Source: Acidobacteriota bacterium (GTDB taxonomy: Bacteria > Acidobacteriota > Blastocatellia > RBC074). Taken from it: DNA of 12,644 bases. A program made the position numbers and the translations under genes. The stretch is from positions 1 to 12,644 of the forward strand of contig JAGNMH010000071.1 of the NCBI GenBank assembly GCA_017991275.1. The letters run 5' to 3'. Under the pieces are notes generated by a model, which saw only the letters and a program-made list of their open reading frames with translations, had not been told where the DNA came from and did no database searches. Of this stretch, positions 1 to 7,851 are shown piece by piece. Each line of letters begins with the position of its first letter. Position 1 is the first letter of the stretch.

Positions 1-1794
1 TTCGGATTGGGTTATCAATTCCAGCGCGCATTTTATGAAGGCACGCGAGATCGCAGCGGCCCGAAATACACAGTGCCCGCAACCAATGCGACGGGCGTAC
101 CCGTGACGCAACTGGCGGGCGCGGCGGCGACGGCGATCGGCCAGACGGTTAACGCAAGTTGGGACTTGTTCACAGCGGCTGATAGCTGCACGCTTTGTCC
201 ATTCCTAACGGTGCCGGGCAGCACCACTCCGATTCGGGTTTACTTGCGCCAGACGCGCGGCGAATACGGCAACACTTCGTTCAACACCAGATCGAAATAT
301 CACGCTGCCTACGTTCAAGATACCTGGCGCATCAATCGCTTCGTCACCGGGCTGGTGGGATGGCGACATGAACAGGAACGTCTGATCGGCAGCCCCGGCG
401 CGGACGGCTCGCGCATCGGCTATAGCTTCACGGGAGCGTGGGCGCCGCGCCTGGGCGCGACGGTTGATCCGTTTGGCAAAGGCAAGACGAAGTTCTATTA
501 CAACTTCGGTCGTTTTTACGAATACATTCCGCTTGATCTGTCCGAGCGTTCGCTGTCAGCGGAAACTGATTTTCGCAATGGCCGCTTCGCGCCTGATTAC
601 GAAATCGTCAACGGCCAGCGGCGTGTGAAAATCAATTCGTTCGGTACAGTCACGCCAGTACTCGACGCTGCACATTTGTTGACGGGGGCGGCAGGCGGAA
701 CCGGCTCGACCATTTCAGTTTCGCTGTCGAATCCGACCAATCCGATTTTGCCCGGCACCAAGCTTGGCTATTCGGACGAACACGTCATAGGCTTTGAACA
801 GCAACTGCCCGGCAACTGGACTGTGTCGGCGCGTTACCTTGACCGTCGTGTCAAACGCATAGTGGAAGATGCTGCGGTGGTCGCGCCTGAAAGCGCGGAC
901 TTTTTTGGCCAGACCTATTTTATCGGCAACGTCAACTCAAAGCTTGACGCGGCTGTGAACCCTGTCAGCTTCAAATTCACACCCGGCGGTGTCATTCCGT
1001 CCGGGTGCGATCCGAATCTGGTCAACGCCGATCTTGGTGTTTGTTATGCGACAAATGGCAAAAACGGCCAGCCTGCGGGCAATGCCGGCTCTGATGGGGT
1101 GGCGGACGGCTTCCCGGATGCAATCCGCAAATACCGCGCAGTCGAATTGGAGTTGAACAAGCGTTTCTCCGGCGGTTGGCAATTGCTCTCTAACTGGCGC
1201 ATCGCCAAACTCGAAGGCAATTACGAAGGCCATTTTCGCAACGACAACGGTCAAACCGATCCGGCAATCAGCTCGCTCTTTGATTTCACGGCGGGGGAAT
1301 TCAACCTGTTGGGCGATCAATTCGCCGTCGGCCCATTGAATACGGATCGTCGCCATATCGCCAACATTTACGGCAGTTACGCGATTGGAGAAAAGTTGCT
1401 GGGCAAACGTCTTAACGGACTGAATCTTGGCTCTGGCATTCACATGGAATCCGGAGTGCCAATCAGCGAATACCTGGCCCATCCGGTTTACGCAAGCGCC
1501 GGCGAAATTCCAGTGGGTGGACGCGGCAAGTTGGGGCGCACGCCCTTCTTCCCGCGGCTTGATCTGCATGCTGATTACAAGTTCGCGTTGACGGAACGCT
1601 GGCGCGTGACGCTGGTCGGCGATTTCTTCAACGTCACCAACAACCAGAAACTGCGATTGCCGGACATGTTCCGCGAGAGCACTGCTGGCCAGGTCAACCC
1701 GGACTTCCTGAAGCCGGGCATTGCAGCGACTGACCTGACACGCGGCTATTACCTGCCGTTCAACATGCGCTTGGGGGTGCGACTGGAGTTCTAG
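1..1794 (+). CDS. TonB-dependent receptor, Oar-like, C-terminal part (5' truncated by window edge)
   Basis: The frame is open from the first base, so 597 residues of the C-terminal part are seen; the plug and any N-terminal carboxypeptidase-regulatory-like domain lie outside. The protein should form an outer-membrane beta-barrel taking up large substrates with TonB energy; the substrate cannot be told. Support: repeated amphipathic strand motifs with alternating aromatic residues (YVQDTWRINRFVTGLVGWRHE near residues 105-125, FYYNFGRFYEYIP near 165, RYLDRRVKRIVEDAAV near 280, LDLHADYKFAL near 520, VTLVGDFFNVTNN near 540) and a C-terminal Phe in RLGVRLEF, the usual outer-membrane assembly signal. 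Acidobacteria carry many such receptors of about 1000-1100 residues, consistent with about half being missing. A strong terminator follows, so it ends its transcription unit. The 320-residue minus-strand ORF across its 3' half is a shadow. Confidence 0.9.
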   Translation, partial: FGLGYQFQRAFYEGTRDRSGPKYTVPATNATGVPVTQLAGAAATAIGQTVNASWDLFTAADSCTLCPFLTVPGSTTPIRVYLRQTRGEYGNTSFNTRSKYHAAYVQDTWRINRFVTGLVGWRHEQERLIGSPGADGSRIGYSFTGAWAPRLGATVDPFGKGKTKFYYNFGRFYEYIPLDLSERSLSAETDFRNGRFAPDYEIVNGQRRVKINSFGTVTPVLDAAHLLTGAAGGTGSTISVSLSNPTNPILPGTKLGYSDEHVIGFEQQLPGNWTVSARYLDRRVKRIVEDAAVVAPESADFFGQTYFIGNVNSKLDAAVNPVSFKFTPGGVIPSGCDPNLVNADLGVCYATNGKNGQPAGNAGSDGVADGFPDAIRKYRAVELELNKRFSGGWQLLSNWRIAKLEGNYEGHFRNDNGQTDPAISSLFDFTAGEFNLLGDQFAVGPLNTDRRHIANIYGSYAIGEKLLGKRLNGLNLGSGIHMESGVPISEYLAHPVYASAGEIPVGGRGKLGRTPFFPRLDLHADYKFALTERWRVTLVGDFFNVTNNQKLRLPDMFRESTAGQVNPDFLKPGIAATDLTRGYYLPFNMRLGVRLEF

Positions 1795-1823
1795 TTCGCG
1801 GCATTTGGCAAGCATCATCAGGG

Positions 1824-1862
1824 AGGGAGGGGAACTCGATTCTCCTCCCTTTTCTTTTTTTT
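1824..1862 (+). terminator. Intrinsic terminator after the TonB receptor gene
   Basis: An 11-bp stem pairs 1824-1834 (AGGGAGGGGAA) with 1840-1850 (TTCTCCTCCCT), with one G-U pair and a 5-nt loop CTCGA, followed directly by a T-rich tract broken by one C (1850-1862). It begins about 30 nt after the receptor stop codon. Purine arm, pyrimidine arm and U-tract are oriented for + strand termination. Confidence 0.88.
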
Positions 1863-1992
1863 GCGAATAATTCCATGAAAGAAAAGCTCGGCTACCCAAG
1901 CCGGATCAAGTATGGAGTCATACAGTTTTACCAGCATAGGATACAATTCGGCGTGTTCGGAAATTTTTGCAATTCTATATTTGGGTAAAGTC

Positions 1993-2601
1993 ATGAATCT
2001 TCGTGAACAGTTTGGCGACATTGATATTTATCTTTTTGACCAATTGCTGAAAGGCAGAATCACTACTGCAATGTCGGTGCTTGATGCCGGGTGTGGAGGC
2101 GGCCGAAATCTTATCTATTTCCTGCGTCAGAACTTTCAAGTCTCTGCGGTTGATTCAAACCCTCAAGCGATTCAGCAGATCGTTCAGCTTGCCAGCAGCT
2201 TATCGCCCGGTCTTCCACCGAATAACTTTCATACGGCGGATGTGGCCGAAATGCCTTTTCCTGATCACAAGTTCGATCTGGTCATCAGCAGTGCCGTGTT
2301 ACATTTTGCAGGCGATAAACAGCACTTTGACCGAATGCTGAGCGAGATGTGGAGGGTGCTGAAACCCGGGGGGATTTTGTTCGCACGATTGGCCAGTTCC
2401 ATCGGAATCGAAGCTCTGGTTAAGCCGGTTGGAAATGGCTGGTTTCTGTTACCGGATGGATCGAAACGGTTTTTGGTGAATGAAGAAGTGCTGACTGCCG
2501 CTGCTGACAGGTTGAGAGCCAGAAGGCTCGAAGCTCTGAAAACAACTAATGTCGAAAATTTAAGATGCATGACAACCTGGGTTTTGCAGAAAGCTAATTG
2601 A
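1993..2601 (+). CDS. Class I SAM-dependent methyltransferase
   Basis: A 202-residue methyltransferase of the Methyltransf_11/25 type, probably cytosolic; acceptor substrate unknown. Residues from the chosen ATG: motif I DAGCGGGRN at 31-39 (SAM glycine loop), acidic D54 in AVDSN for the ribose hydroxyls, D83 in TADVAEMPF (adenine contact), DLVISSAVLHF at 95-105 (post-motif strand), and LKPGG at 123-127, the classical turn of the family. The frame is open to an ATG at 1912, but MNLREQFGDIDIY beginning at 1993 is the usual N-terminus of this compact family, and a TACAAT -10-like hexamer at 1942-1947 would put the transcript start after the 1912 codon. The Shine-Dalgarno is weak and the -35 poor. 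It stands alone between a terminator and the oxidoreductase gene. Confidence 0.85.
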   Translation: MNLREQFGDIDIYLFDQLLKGRITTAMSVLDAGCGGGRNLIYFLRQNFQVSAVDSNPQAIQQIVQLASSLSPGLPPNNFHTADVAEMPFPDHKFDLVISSAVLHFAGDKQHFDRMLSEMWRVLKPGGILFARLASSIGIEALVKPVGNGWFLLPDGSKRFLVNEEVLTAAADRLRARRLEALKTTNVENLRCMTTWVLQKAN

Positions 2602-2669
2602 GCAATCTATCGGCGTGTTGACAGGCAGCCCGGTTAGCTCACGTGTTCATGACTTTTAAGAGGAGAATT

Positions 2670-3638
2670 ATGAAAGCTATTGTTGTTGAAAATTGCGGCG
2701 GGCCTGAATCACTGGTTTACCGCGACGCGGAAAAACCTTCGCCGAAAGCCGGAGAGGCTTTGGTTAAGTTGGAAGCCGTTGGGCTGAACTACATTGACGT
2801 TTATCATCGTACCGGACTTTATCCGCTGCCTCGCCCTTTCATACCCGGAATGGAAGCTGCAGGAATAGTTGAATCAGTCGGCGAAGGCGTCACAGACGTT
2901 TCAGTCGGCGACCGCGTGGCTTATGCGATGCAGCCCGGAGCTTATGCCGAATATGCAGCAGTTCAATCGTGGCGATTGGTCAAAGTTCCGGATGGAGTAA
3001 GCTCTGAACAAGCCGCCGCCGCTATGTTGCAGGGAATGACGGCTCATTATTTGGTGACTTCGACTTATGCCCTGAAAGCCGATGACACGGCTTTGATTCA
3101 TGCAGCGGCTGGCGGCGTAGGCTTGCTGCTGATTCAAATGGCTAAAAACATTGGTGCCCGCGCTATCGGCACGGTTTCTACCGAAGCCAAAGCGGCACTT
3201 GCCCGCGAAGCCGGGGCCGCCCATGTGATTCTTTATTCCGATCAGGATTTTGAAGCTGAGACGCGTCGCCTGACCAACGGCAAAGGTGTGCAGGTTGTTT
3301 ACGATTCGGTCGGCCAGACCACTTTTTTGAAAAGCCTGAACTGTTTGTCTCCGCGGGGAATGCTGGCGCTGTTTGGTCAATCCAGCGGGCCAGTTGATGC
3401 TTTTGATCCAGGCTTGCTGGCGCAAAAAGGCTCGTTGTTTCTGACGCGACCAAGCCTGGCTGCTTATGCCGCGACGCGCGAAGAATTGCTATGGCGCGCT
3501 GGCGATCTTTTTAACTGGATCAACGCTGGCAAATTGAACCTGAGAATTGAAAAGACCTTTCCATTGGCCGATGCAGCAGAAGCGCATCGCCAGTTGGAAG
3601 GTCGAAAAACTACGGGAAAGGTTTTGCTAATTCCTTAA
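2670..3638 (+). CDS. qor: NADPH:quinone oxidoreductase, zinc-independent MDR family
   Basis: A 322-residue cytosolic medium-chain reductase, full length for the Qor family. These enzymes transfer hydride from NADPH to quinones or other activated carbonyls. N-terminal GroES-like domain at about 1-125 (LNYIDVYHRTGLYPLPRPFIPGMEAAG is typical Qor, with no catalytic-zinc Cys/His set); Rossmann domain with glycine motif AAAGGVG at 145-151 and VYDSVG at 210-215; Qor-typical GQSSG at 236-240 and FLTRPSL at 257-263; C-terminal TTGKVLLIP. The frame could start at an ATG at 2643, but AGGAG at 2661-2665 sits five bases from the ATG at 2670, whose product MKAI matches the usual start. A TTGACA at 2618-2623 has no matching -10. 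Closest to E. coli QorA; a crotonyl-CoA-reductase-like activity is less likely. Confidence 0.9.
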   Translation: MKAIVVENCGGPESLVYRDAEKPSPKAGEALVKLEAVGLNYIDVYHRTGLYPLPRPFIPGMEAAGIVESVGEGVTDVSVGDRVAYAMQPGAYAEYAAVQSWRLVKVPDGVSSEQAAAAMLQGMTAHYLVTSTYALKADDTALIHAAAGGVGLLLIQMAKNIGARAIGTVSTEAKAALAREAGAAHVILYSDQDFEAETRRLTNGKGVQVVYDSVGQTTFLKSLNCLSPRGMLALFGQSSGPVDAFDPGLLAQKGSLFLTRPSLAAYAATREELLWRAGDLFNWINAGKLNLRIEKTFPLADAAEAHRQLEGRKTTGKVLLIP

Positions 3639-3653
3639 GGGGAGACTAAAAAT

Positions 3654-3696
3654 GCTGCTCGGTTTTCAAACCACCGTTTTTAGAAAACCGAGCAGC
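3654..3696 (-). terminator. Intrinsic terminator of the epoxide hydrolase gene, overlapping its 3' coding end
   Basis: A perfect 14-bp inverted repeat: GCTGCTCGGTTTTC at 3654-3667 and GAAAACCGAGCAGC at 3683-3696, with a 15-nt loop. Read on the minus strand the hairpin is followed by ATTTTTAG (3653 downward), the U-tract of an intrinsic terminator. The first arm encodes Leu-Leu-Gly-Phe-Leu near the C-terminus of the hydrolase; loop and second arm contain its stop codon (3668-3666). On the plus strand no T-tract follows, although the hairpin could still act weakly on transcripts from the convergent qor gene, which ends 15 bp away. Confidence 0.8.
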
Positions 3697-4631
3697 GCTT
3701 CTGTAACTTCAGCGGGGCGTTCGATCTGCACCCAATGACCTGCGCCTTCAATCATCACTTTGCCGCGCATATCAGCCATCCATTTGTCCATGCGTTCGAC
3801 GGTGTTGCCGCCAGCGAATTTCAGCACCGGGTCTTTTGTCCCGGCGATGAAGAAAGATGGCTGTTGGATTTTTCCTGTTTCAAGCGAGTCAAGCTGAGGC
3901 GTCAGTTCCACATTGCGGTCAATGTTACGATACCAGTTGATCGGCCCACGAAAACCACTTTGCTGATACTGCTCGACGTAATAATCCATGTCTTCTTCGG
4001 TAAGCCAATTGGGCAATTGTTCGGGATCAGGCAGCCCATCCAAAAAACCAGCAGAAGCAGGTTTTTTGCTCAGTCGAAAACCGGATGGAAAATCGCCAGA
4101 ACCAGAGTAGTAAATCATACGGAGAGATTTTCTGATGTCAGCTTCGAATTCAGCTTCGGCTACGCCGGGCTGCTGGAAGTAAACCATGTACCAGAAATTG
4201 TCACCGAAAAATTCTTGCTGGGTCAGGGTTTTGGCTTTCCAACGAGTGTAAGGAACGCTTAAACCGGCGACCGCTTTTACGCGCTGGGGATGCAAAAGCG
4301 CCGTATGCCAAGCAACAGGCGCTCCCCAGTCGTGACCAACCACAATGAACTTTTCGTGTCCAAGCGAGCTAGCCAGCCCGACAACGTCATTTGTCAGCTC
4401 AACAATGTTGTAAGCTTGAATTTCTTTGGGCTTGTCGCTACCGCCATAACCTCTTTGGTCTGGAACGGCGACAGTGAATCCAGCTTCGACCAGTGGATCA
4501 ATCTGATGACGCCACAAATACCAACATTGGGGCCAGCCGTGCAGCAGAATGACCAATGGGCCACTGCCTTCGATCACAGTGCGTAGCCGTATCCCGTTAG
4601 TCTTTATCAGTTGGAAATCACGATTTTTCAA
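3666..4631 (-). CDS. Alpha/beta hydrolase, soluble epoxide hydrolase type
   Basis: A 321-residue hydrolase, probably opening epoxides to vicinal diols in the cytosol. Visible active-site elements: oxyanion motif HGWP at 31-34; nucleophile elbow GHDWGAP at 99-105 with D101 rather than Ser, the mark of epoxide hydrolases and haloalkane dehalogenases; cap-domain tyrosines Y151 (in MVYFQQPG) and Y234 (in NWYRN), which activate the epoxide and favour epoxide hydrolase over dehalogenase; acid D267 in GTKDPV; base H299 in GAGHWVQIERP. The start is TTG at 4631: an in-frame TAA lies directly upstream, AGGTGAG at 4640-4646 is a good ribosome site, and the next start-like codon (GTG at residue 19) would cut into the first strand. 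No clear promoter; a GATAAT hexamer is at about 4655. Native substrate unknown. Confidence 0.9.
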   Translation of the reverse strand: MKNRDFQLIKTNGIRLRTVIEGSGPLVILLHGWPQCWYLWRHQIDPLVEAGFTVAVPDQRGYGGSDKPKEIQAYNIVELTNDVVGLASSLGHEKFIVVGHDWGAPVAWHTALLHPQRVKAVAGLSVPYTRWKAKTLTQQEFFGDNFWYMVYFQQPGVAEAEFEADIRKSLRMIYYSGSGDFPSGFRLSKKPASAGFLDGLPDPEQLPNWLTEEDMDYYVEQYQQSGFRGPINWYRNIDRNVELTPQLDSLETGKIQQPSFFIAGTKDPVLKFAGGNTVERMDKWMADMRGKVMIEGAGHWVQIERPAEVTEALLGFLKTVV

Positions 4632-4700
4632 TTATTTATCTCACCTTTATCGGAAATTATCTGAGGTCGAAAAAGTTTATGAAACAAAGTTAAAGGATTC

Positions 4701-4729
4701 TTGACTCAACAGGTGTATCTGAATATACT
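4701..4729 (+). promoter_or_regulatory. Strong sigma70-type promoter with no coding gene behind it
   Basis: TTGACT at 4701-4706 and TATACT at 4724-4729 with exactly 17 bp between: one mismatch from consensus in each hexamer, the best promoter seen in the window. It reads rightward, away from both minus-strand neighbours, and predicts a transcript start near 4736. The only thing downstream before a terminator is the candidate small RNA. Confidence 0.75.
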
Positions 4730-4735
4730 GATTCC

Positions 4736-4968
<233 letters not shown>

Positions 4969-4996
4969 GTGTTTGGAACACAGAATTTATTCAAGA

Positions 4997-6271
4997 CTAT
5001 GGTTTTGATGGGCTGGTTGGTTTTTTCTCTTCTTCTTCAGACTCTTCAGTTTTCGGGACGCGGTAACCCAAACGCGCTCTGACAACCAATTCAGGACTAT
5101 TCACTCTGACAGCGATAGCCCGGTAATTACCGTCTTTTTGTTCATTCGATGAAAGATATGTCAGCGTGTATTGATGTCGTAATTCTTCGGCAATTAGTTG
5201 AAAAGCAAACGAAGTATTTTCAATGTTTTCAGCGCGTATATAGCGTGCCCCGGATTGCGCTGCCAAGCTGCGCAGAAAGTCAGCGGCGACCAGATAACGG
5301 TCACGCACGGGTTGTTGAATTTGCGAATTAACTCTGGTCGAAGGTTCTGAGCCAGTAGGAGGTTGTCTCGTGCCATTAGGCGAAACATCGCCAAAAATAG
5401 AACCTGTTGGGCGCGGTATAAATATAAATGGCTGGTTTGGCTCCTTGTTTGGCGATTCAGGCTTAGTCTGTTGTTGTGGCTTTTGTTCTTGTCTGGTTGT
5501 CGTTGTCCCGACCAATTTTGAGACGAATGAACTTGAAGGCGCTCTGCCAGGAAGATAGAGCGGTTTCATAATCGGGCCGCCATCATTACGCGTTTCATAT
5601 TGAATTGTGTAACTGATTATTCCTGTGGCCGCAACCAAATCAAGAGAACTGGAAAATGTGGCTTTTTTGCTGGCCGTGTCTACGCCATCAGTCAAAACAA
5701 CTATAGCCTTGCGCCCTTGAATCGGAATCATCTTTTCCGTGATTGTCCGATGGATTGCGTCGTAAAGGCTGGTCAGGTAGCTGCTTTTAAGCTTATTAAC
5801 AGCGCGTTCCAAATCAGCCCGGTTGTTAGTGAATTCGCTGACGAATCGCACTTGTTCATCAAAAGTCACAATCATTACACGGTCGTTCGGCTGAAGTTGT
5901 TTGATGAAAGCGAGAGCGGCTTTACGAATATGACCCAGTTTATTTTGTGTGCTACGGCTGGTGTCAATCAGGAGCGCGACGTTGAAAGGTTCTTCGGTCG
6001 AAGAAAAATCTTCCAGTTTCTGCAACACGCCATCTTCGCGTACGTTGAAATCGTTGCGGTTAAGCCCGGTGATAAATCGTCCGAAACGGTCTGTTACGAT
6101 GATTGGAACAGTTACCAGAGCTGTGGGAATTTTGAGTACCGTTTGCTGCGGGTCTTGCGGTTGCTGGTTGGCGCTTTGAGCAAAAACTTGTGACCCAAGT
6201 CCGGTCATTGAAGAAACCACGATCACGAAGATCGCCAATACAAATTGCCGACGTTTTAGGTAATGTTTCAT
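4997..6271 (-). CDS. Secreted VWA-domain protein (VWFA-related acidobacterial type)
   Basis: A 424-residue exported protein with a von Willebrand factor A domain, expected to bind a divalent metal and a protein partner in the periplasm or outside the cell. A Sec signal runs to about residue 31 (KRR, hydrophobic 10-25, cleavage VFA/QS). Residues 45-90 (VTVPIIVTDRFGRFITGLNRNDFNVREDG) are the typical N-terminal module of the acidobacterial VWFA-related family. The MIDAS metal site is intact: D103-T-S105-R-S107, T167 and D195 in VLTDGVD. Between the Rossmann core and its closing part lies a Pro/Gln/Thr-rich, probably disordered insert (about 245-325). The end is acidic and lysine-rich (EESEEEEKKP). 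AAGGA lies about ten bases before the ATG at 6271, with a promoter just upstream. Partner and role unknown; lineages with this family carry many paralogues. Confidence 0.88.
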   Translation of the reverse strand: MKHYLKRRQFVLAIFVIVVSSMTGLGSQVFAQSANQQPQDPQQTVLKIPTALVTVPIIVTDRFGRFITGLNRNDFNVREDGVLQKLEDFSSTEEPFNVALLIDTSRSTQNKLGHIRKAALAFIKQLQPNDRVMIVTFDEQVRFVSEFTNNRADLERAVNKLKSSYLTSLYDAIHRTITEKMIPIQGRKAIVVLTDGVDTASKKATFSSSLDLVAATGIISYTIQYETRNDGGPIMKPLYLPGRAPSSSFVSKLVGTTTTRQEQKPQQQTKPESPNKEPNQPFIFIPRPTGSIFGDVSPNGTRQPPTGSEPSTRVNSQIQQPVRDRYLVAADFLRSLAAQSGARYIRAENIENTSFAFQLIAEELRHQYTLTYLSSNEQKDGNYRAIAVRVNSPELVVRARLGYRVPKTEESEEEEKKPTSPSKP

Positions 6272-6298
6272 AAAACCGTTTCCTTGAAGTTTGAACGG

Positions 6299-6327
6299 AT
6301 TTTACTCAAGCATTTGCCGGTAATCAA
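6299..6327 (-). promoter_or_regulatory. Probable sigma70-type promoter of the VWA gene
   Basis: On the minus strand, TTGATT (6327-6322) and TAAAAT (6304-6299) are separated by 17 bp, matching 4 and 5 of 6 consensus positions. The predicted start near 6292 leaves about 20 nt of leader before the ATG at 6271, room for little more than the ribosome site. Confidence 0.45.
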
Positions 6328-6457
6328 AACGTAAAGCCGTTTGGCAGGGAGGCAGGCGTGAATTTTATAGCCGGTTGGCAAATTTTCTTATCGGAAAGCA
6401 AGACGTGGATCACCGTAAAGGCGAAAATCCTGCCAAATCCAGGGAGTTCGTGATTTT

Positions 6458-6916
6458 TCAACCAATATGCTGTGCCAAACTGATAGCGGCCAAGTCCTGA
6501 GCCGGATGAGTTTCCAGATCACGTTTTATGGCATCAAGAATTCCGTTGATGAATTGAGTTGATTCACTGGTCGAAAATCTTCTGGCAATTTCCAGAGCCT
6601 CATTAATAGCGACGGTTCTTGGTGTCGTTGGTTGATACAAAAACTCGAACACAGCCATTCGGAGCAAGTTTCTGTCAACAACGGCCATGCGAGGAATTCG
6701 CCAGTGTTCCGTCCGAAGTTTTATCCGATCATCAATTTCTTCCAGATGGATGATTGTTCCGCCTGCAAGTTCATTGGCAAAATCGCGCACTTCTTCCGAA
6801 GCCTCCGCCAACTCTCCCCAAAATGTTTCCAAGAGTTCTTCGAGTGACGGGCGGGTCACGTCGAACGAGAAAAGCATTTGTAGCGCGCATTCGCGCGCTC
6901 TACGCCGAGCACCCAT
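6458..6916 (-). CDS. nusB: Transcription antitermination factor NusB
   Basis: NusB binds boxA RNA together with NusE (S10) and supports antitermination in rRNA operons; cytosolic, all-helical. The 152-residue product from the ATG at 6916 has the usual NusB length. Family features: RRRARECALQMLF at 4-16 (basic RNA-binding helix 1), DRNLLRMAVFEFLY at 81-94, PRTVAINEALEIARRF at 99-114, and STQFINGILDAIKRD at 119-133. The frame stays open upstream through an ATG at 6994 to a TTG at 7012, adding up to 32 residues (IRSSVMFRHQVLLPDLTSL...) that look unlike NusB; I chose 6916 because homology-like sequence begins exactly there, although no good Shine-Dalgarno precedes any of the three. The commonly adjacent riboflavin gene ribH is not seen here. 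Confidence 0.92.
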   Translation of the reverse strand: MGARRRARECALQMLFSFDVTRPSLEELLETFWGELAEASEEVRDFANELAGGTIIHLEEIDDRIKLRTEHWRIPRMAVVDRNLLRMAVFEFLYQPTTPRTVAINEALEIARRFSTSESTQFINGILDAIKRDLETHPAQDLAAISLAQHIG

Positions 6917-7012
6917 AATTTTGTGATGTGGTTCCGTGTGAATTTCTGAGTCCAATGAAGTTAAGTCCGGGAGAAGTACTTGATGCCTGAACATCACGCT
7001 AGATCGGATCAA

Positions 7013-7737
7013 GTAACTAACTTTGCTTCACAACTCGCTTAGATTAGCTGTGCTGATAACCAAAGACGCTCCAACGCAATCGCATACTGCCTTCACAACT
7101 TCACGAATTTCCTTTTTGCTTAATAGAGCCACTGGGTTTAGTACAAGAAAAAAAAGAAATATGCTTGTTTATGAACTGGCGAGGCCATGGGCCAAGCTTT
7201 CATTGGTTATTTGCGCCGCGACATTTTGTGTCGAAAATGGGGGTGCCGCGAGTTGCCGCTTTGACGTTATTGTTGAAGATGAATTGTCTATAGTTCGTCA
7301 TCTTCAGGGCTGCCAAGAGAGAATTTCAAATGAGCCAAACACGCGAACTTCAGGTGAGATCGTTTTTGCGTGCGACCGATTACCGTTAAGAATCAAACAC
7401 GTGCCTCCCAAATAACAGACAAGCAAATCTTCCCACTGGTTGGCAACAATCATTGTGTTTAATCCCTGAATTTCTATCGCTTTGACATTGTGTTGTTCAC
7501 TGGGGGAATCTCTCAATCACTCGCGTCGGAGTATAGTGAGCCTCCCTGATGCGGTCAAGCAACGGTCAGGTTGCCACGGCGACTTAAGTCTTTATAGAAC
7601 CGGCATCAATTATCAAGGCGGCAGAATGGCATTCCATAATGGCTTTTTTGCCTTTTGCCAATGTGCCGTCGAGAATCAGCCTAAAATCAGCCTGACCAAA
7701 TTTTTAGCGGAAAAAATGCAGGGAATCTTCAATAAAA
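7013..7737. other. Gene-poor region without convincing coding sequence
   Basis: About 725 bp between divergent nusB and the ThDP-enzyme operon. ORFs of 130 codons (7023-7415, +), 126 codons (7482-7862, +) and 70 codons (7304-7516, -) are open, but their products show no recognisable domain, have Cys/Ser/His-rich shadow-like composition and lack ribosome sites. The 126-codon one overlaps the start of the ThDP gene. No tRNA-like fold was found. One clear structure is a 9-bp inverted repeat TGAAGATGA/TCATCTTCA (7274-7282 with 7298-7306, 15-nt loop) without a T-tract. Isolated TTGACA (7482-7487) and TTGACG (7261-7266) hexamers lack good -10 partners. It may hold regulatory DNA, an unrecognised RNA or a decayed gene. 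Confidence 0.4.
7274..7306. repeat. 9-bp perfect inverted repeat, function unknown
   Basis: TGAAGATGA (7274-7282) and TCATCTTCA (7298-7306) flank a 15-nt spacer. No T-tract follows on either strand, so it is not an intrinsic terminator; it could be a protein-binding dyad or an RNA stem-loop. Confidence 0.4.
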
Positions 7738-7766
7738 TTGCCATCTTTGGCGGATGCAACTATGCT
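7738..7766 (+). promoter_or_regulatory. Probable promoter of the ThDP enzyme operon
   Basis: TTGCCA at 7738-7743 (5 of 6 to consensus) and TATGCT at 7761-7766 (4 of 6) are 17 bp apart. The predicted start near 7773 gives a leader of about 79 nt to the ATG at 7852. A perfect palindrome overlaps the -10 and the start point, which raises the likelihood that this is a real, controlled promoter. Confidence 0.5.
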
Positions 7767-7782
7767 TACCGAGCGGTAAGCA
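7763..7782. promoter_or_regulatory. Perfect 20-bp palindrome, candidate repressor operator
   Basis: TGCTTACCGAGCGGTAAGCA: two 9-bp half-sites, TGCTTACCG and CGGTAAGCA, about a 2-bp centre. It overlaps the putative -10 hexamer and transcript start of the ThDP operon, the position where a dimeric repressor would block RNA polymerase. Size and symmetry suit a TetR-like or similar dimeric regulator; no regulator gene is in the window. As RNA it could instead form a short hairpin near the 5' end of the leader. Confidence 0.5.
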
Positions 7783-7851
7783 AAAGACTCGACGCGCACC
7801 CGGCGCCATTTTCATCTTCAAACAATTCACACGCAATTTGCCAGGAGAGTC

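Noticed and set aside
937..1899. 320-codon minus-strand ORF
   Set aside because: It lies opposite the 3' part of the TonB receptor and its terminator; the plus frame shows barrel motifs, while this product has no domain and begins in the terminator region.
2618..2623. TTGACA as a possible -35 of qor
   Set aside because: No acceptable -10 at 16-18 bp; likely chance.
5600..6193. 197-codon plus-strand ORF
   Set aside because: Antisense to the VWA gene, whose MIDAS motifs and signal peptide identify the true strand.
6428..6445. Possible terminator after nusB
   Set aside because: Only about five base pairs with a bulge before four Ts on the minus strand; too weak to call.
7621..7670. ATGGCATTCCAT near a T-run as a terminator
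   Set aside because: The stem is four pairs and GGC intervenes before the Ts; not a credible intrinsic terminator.
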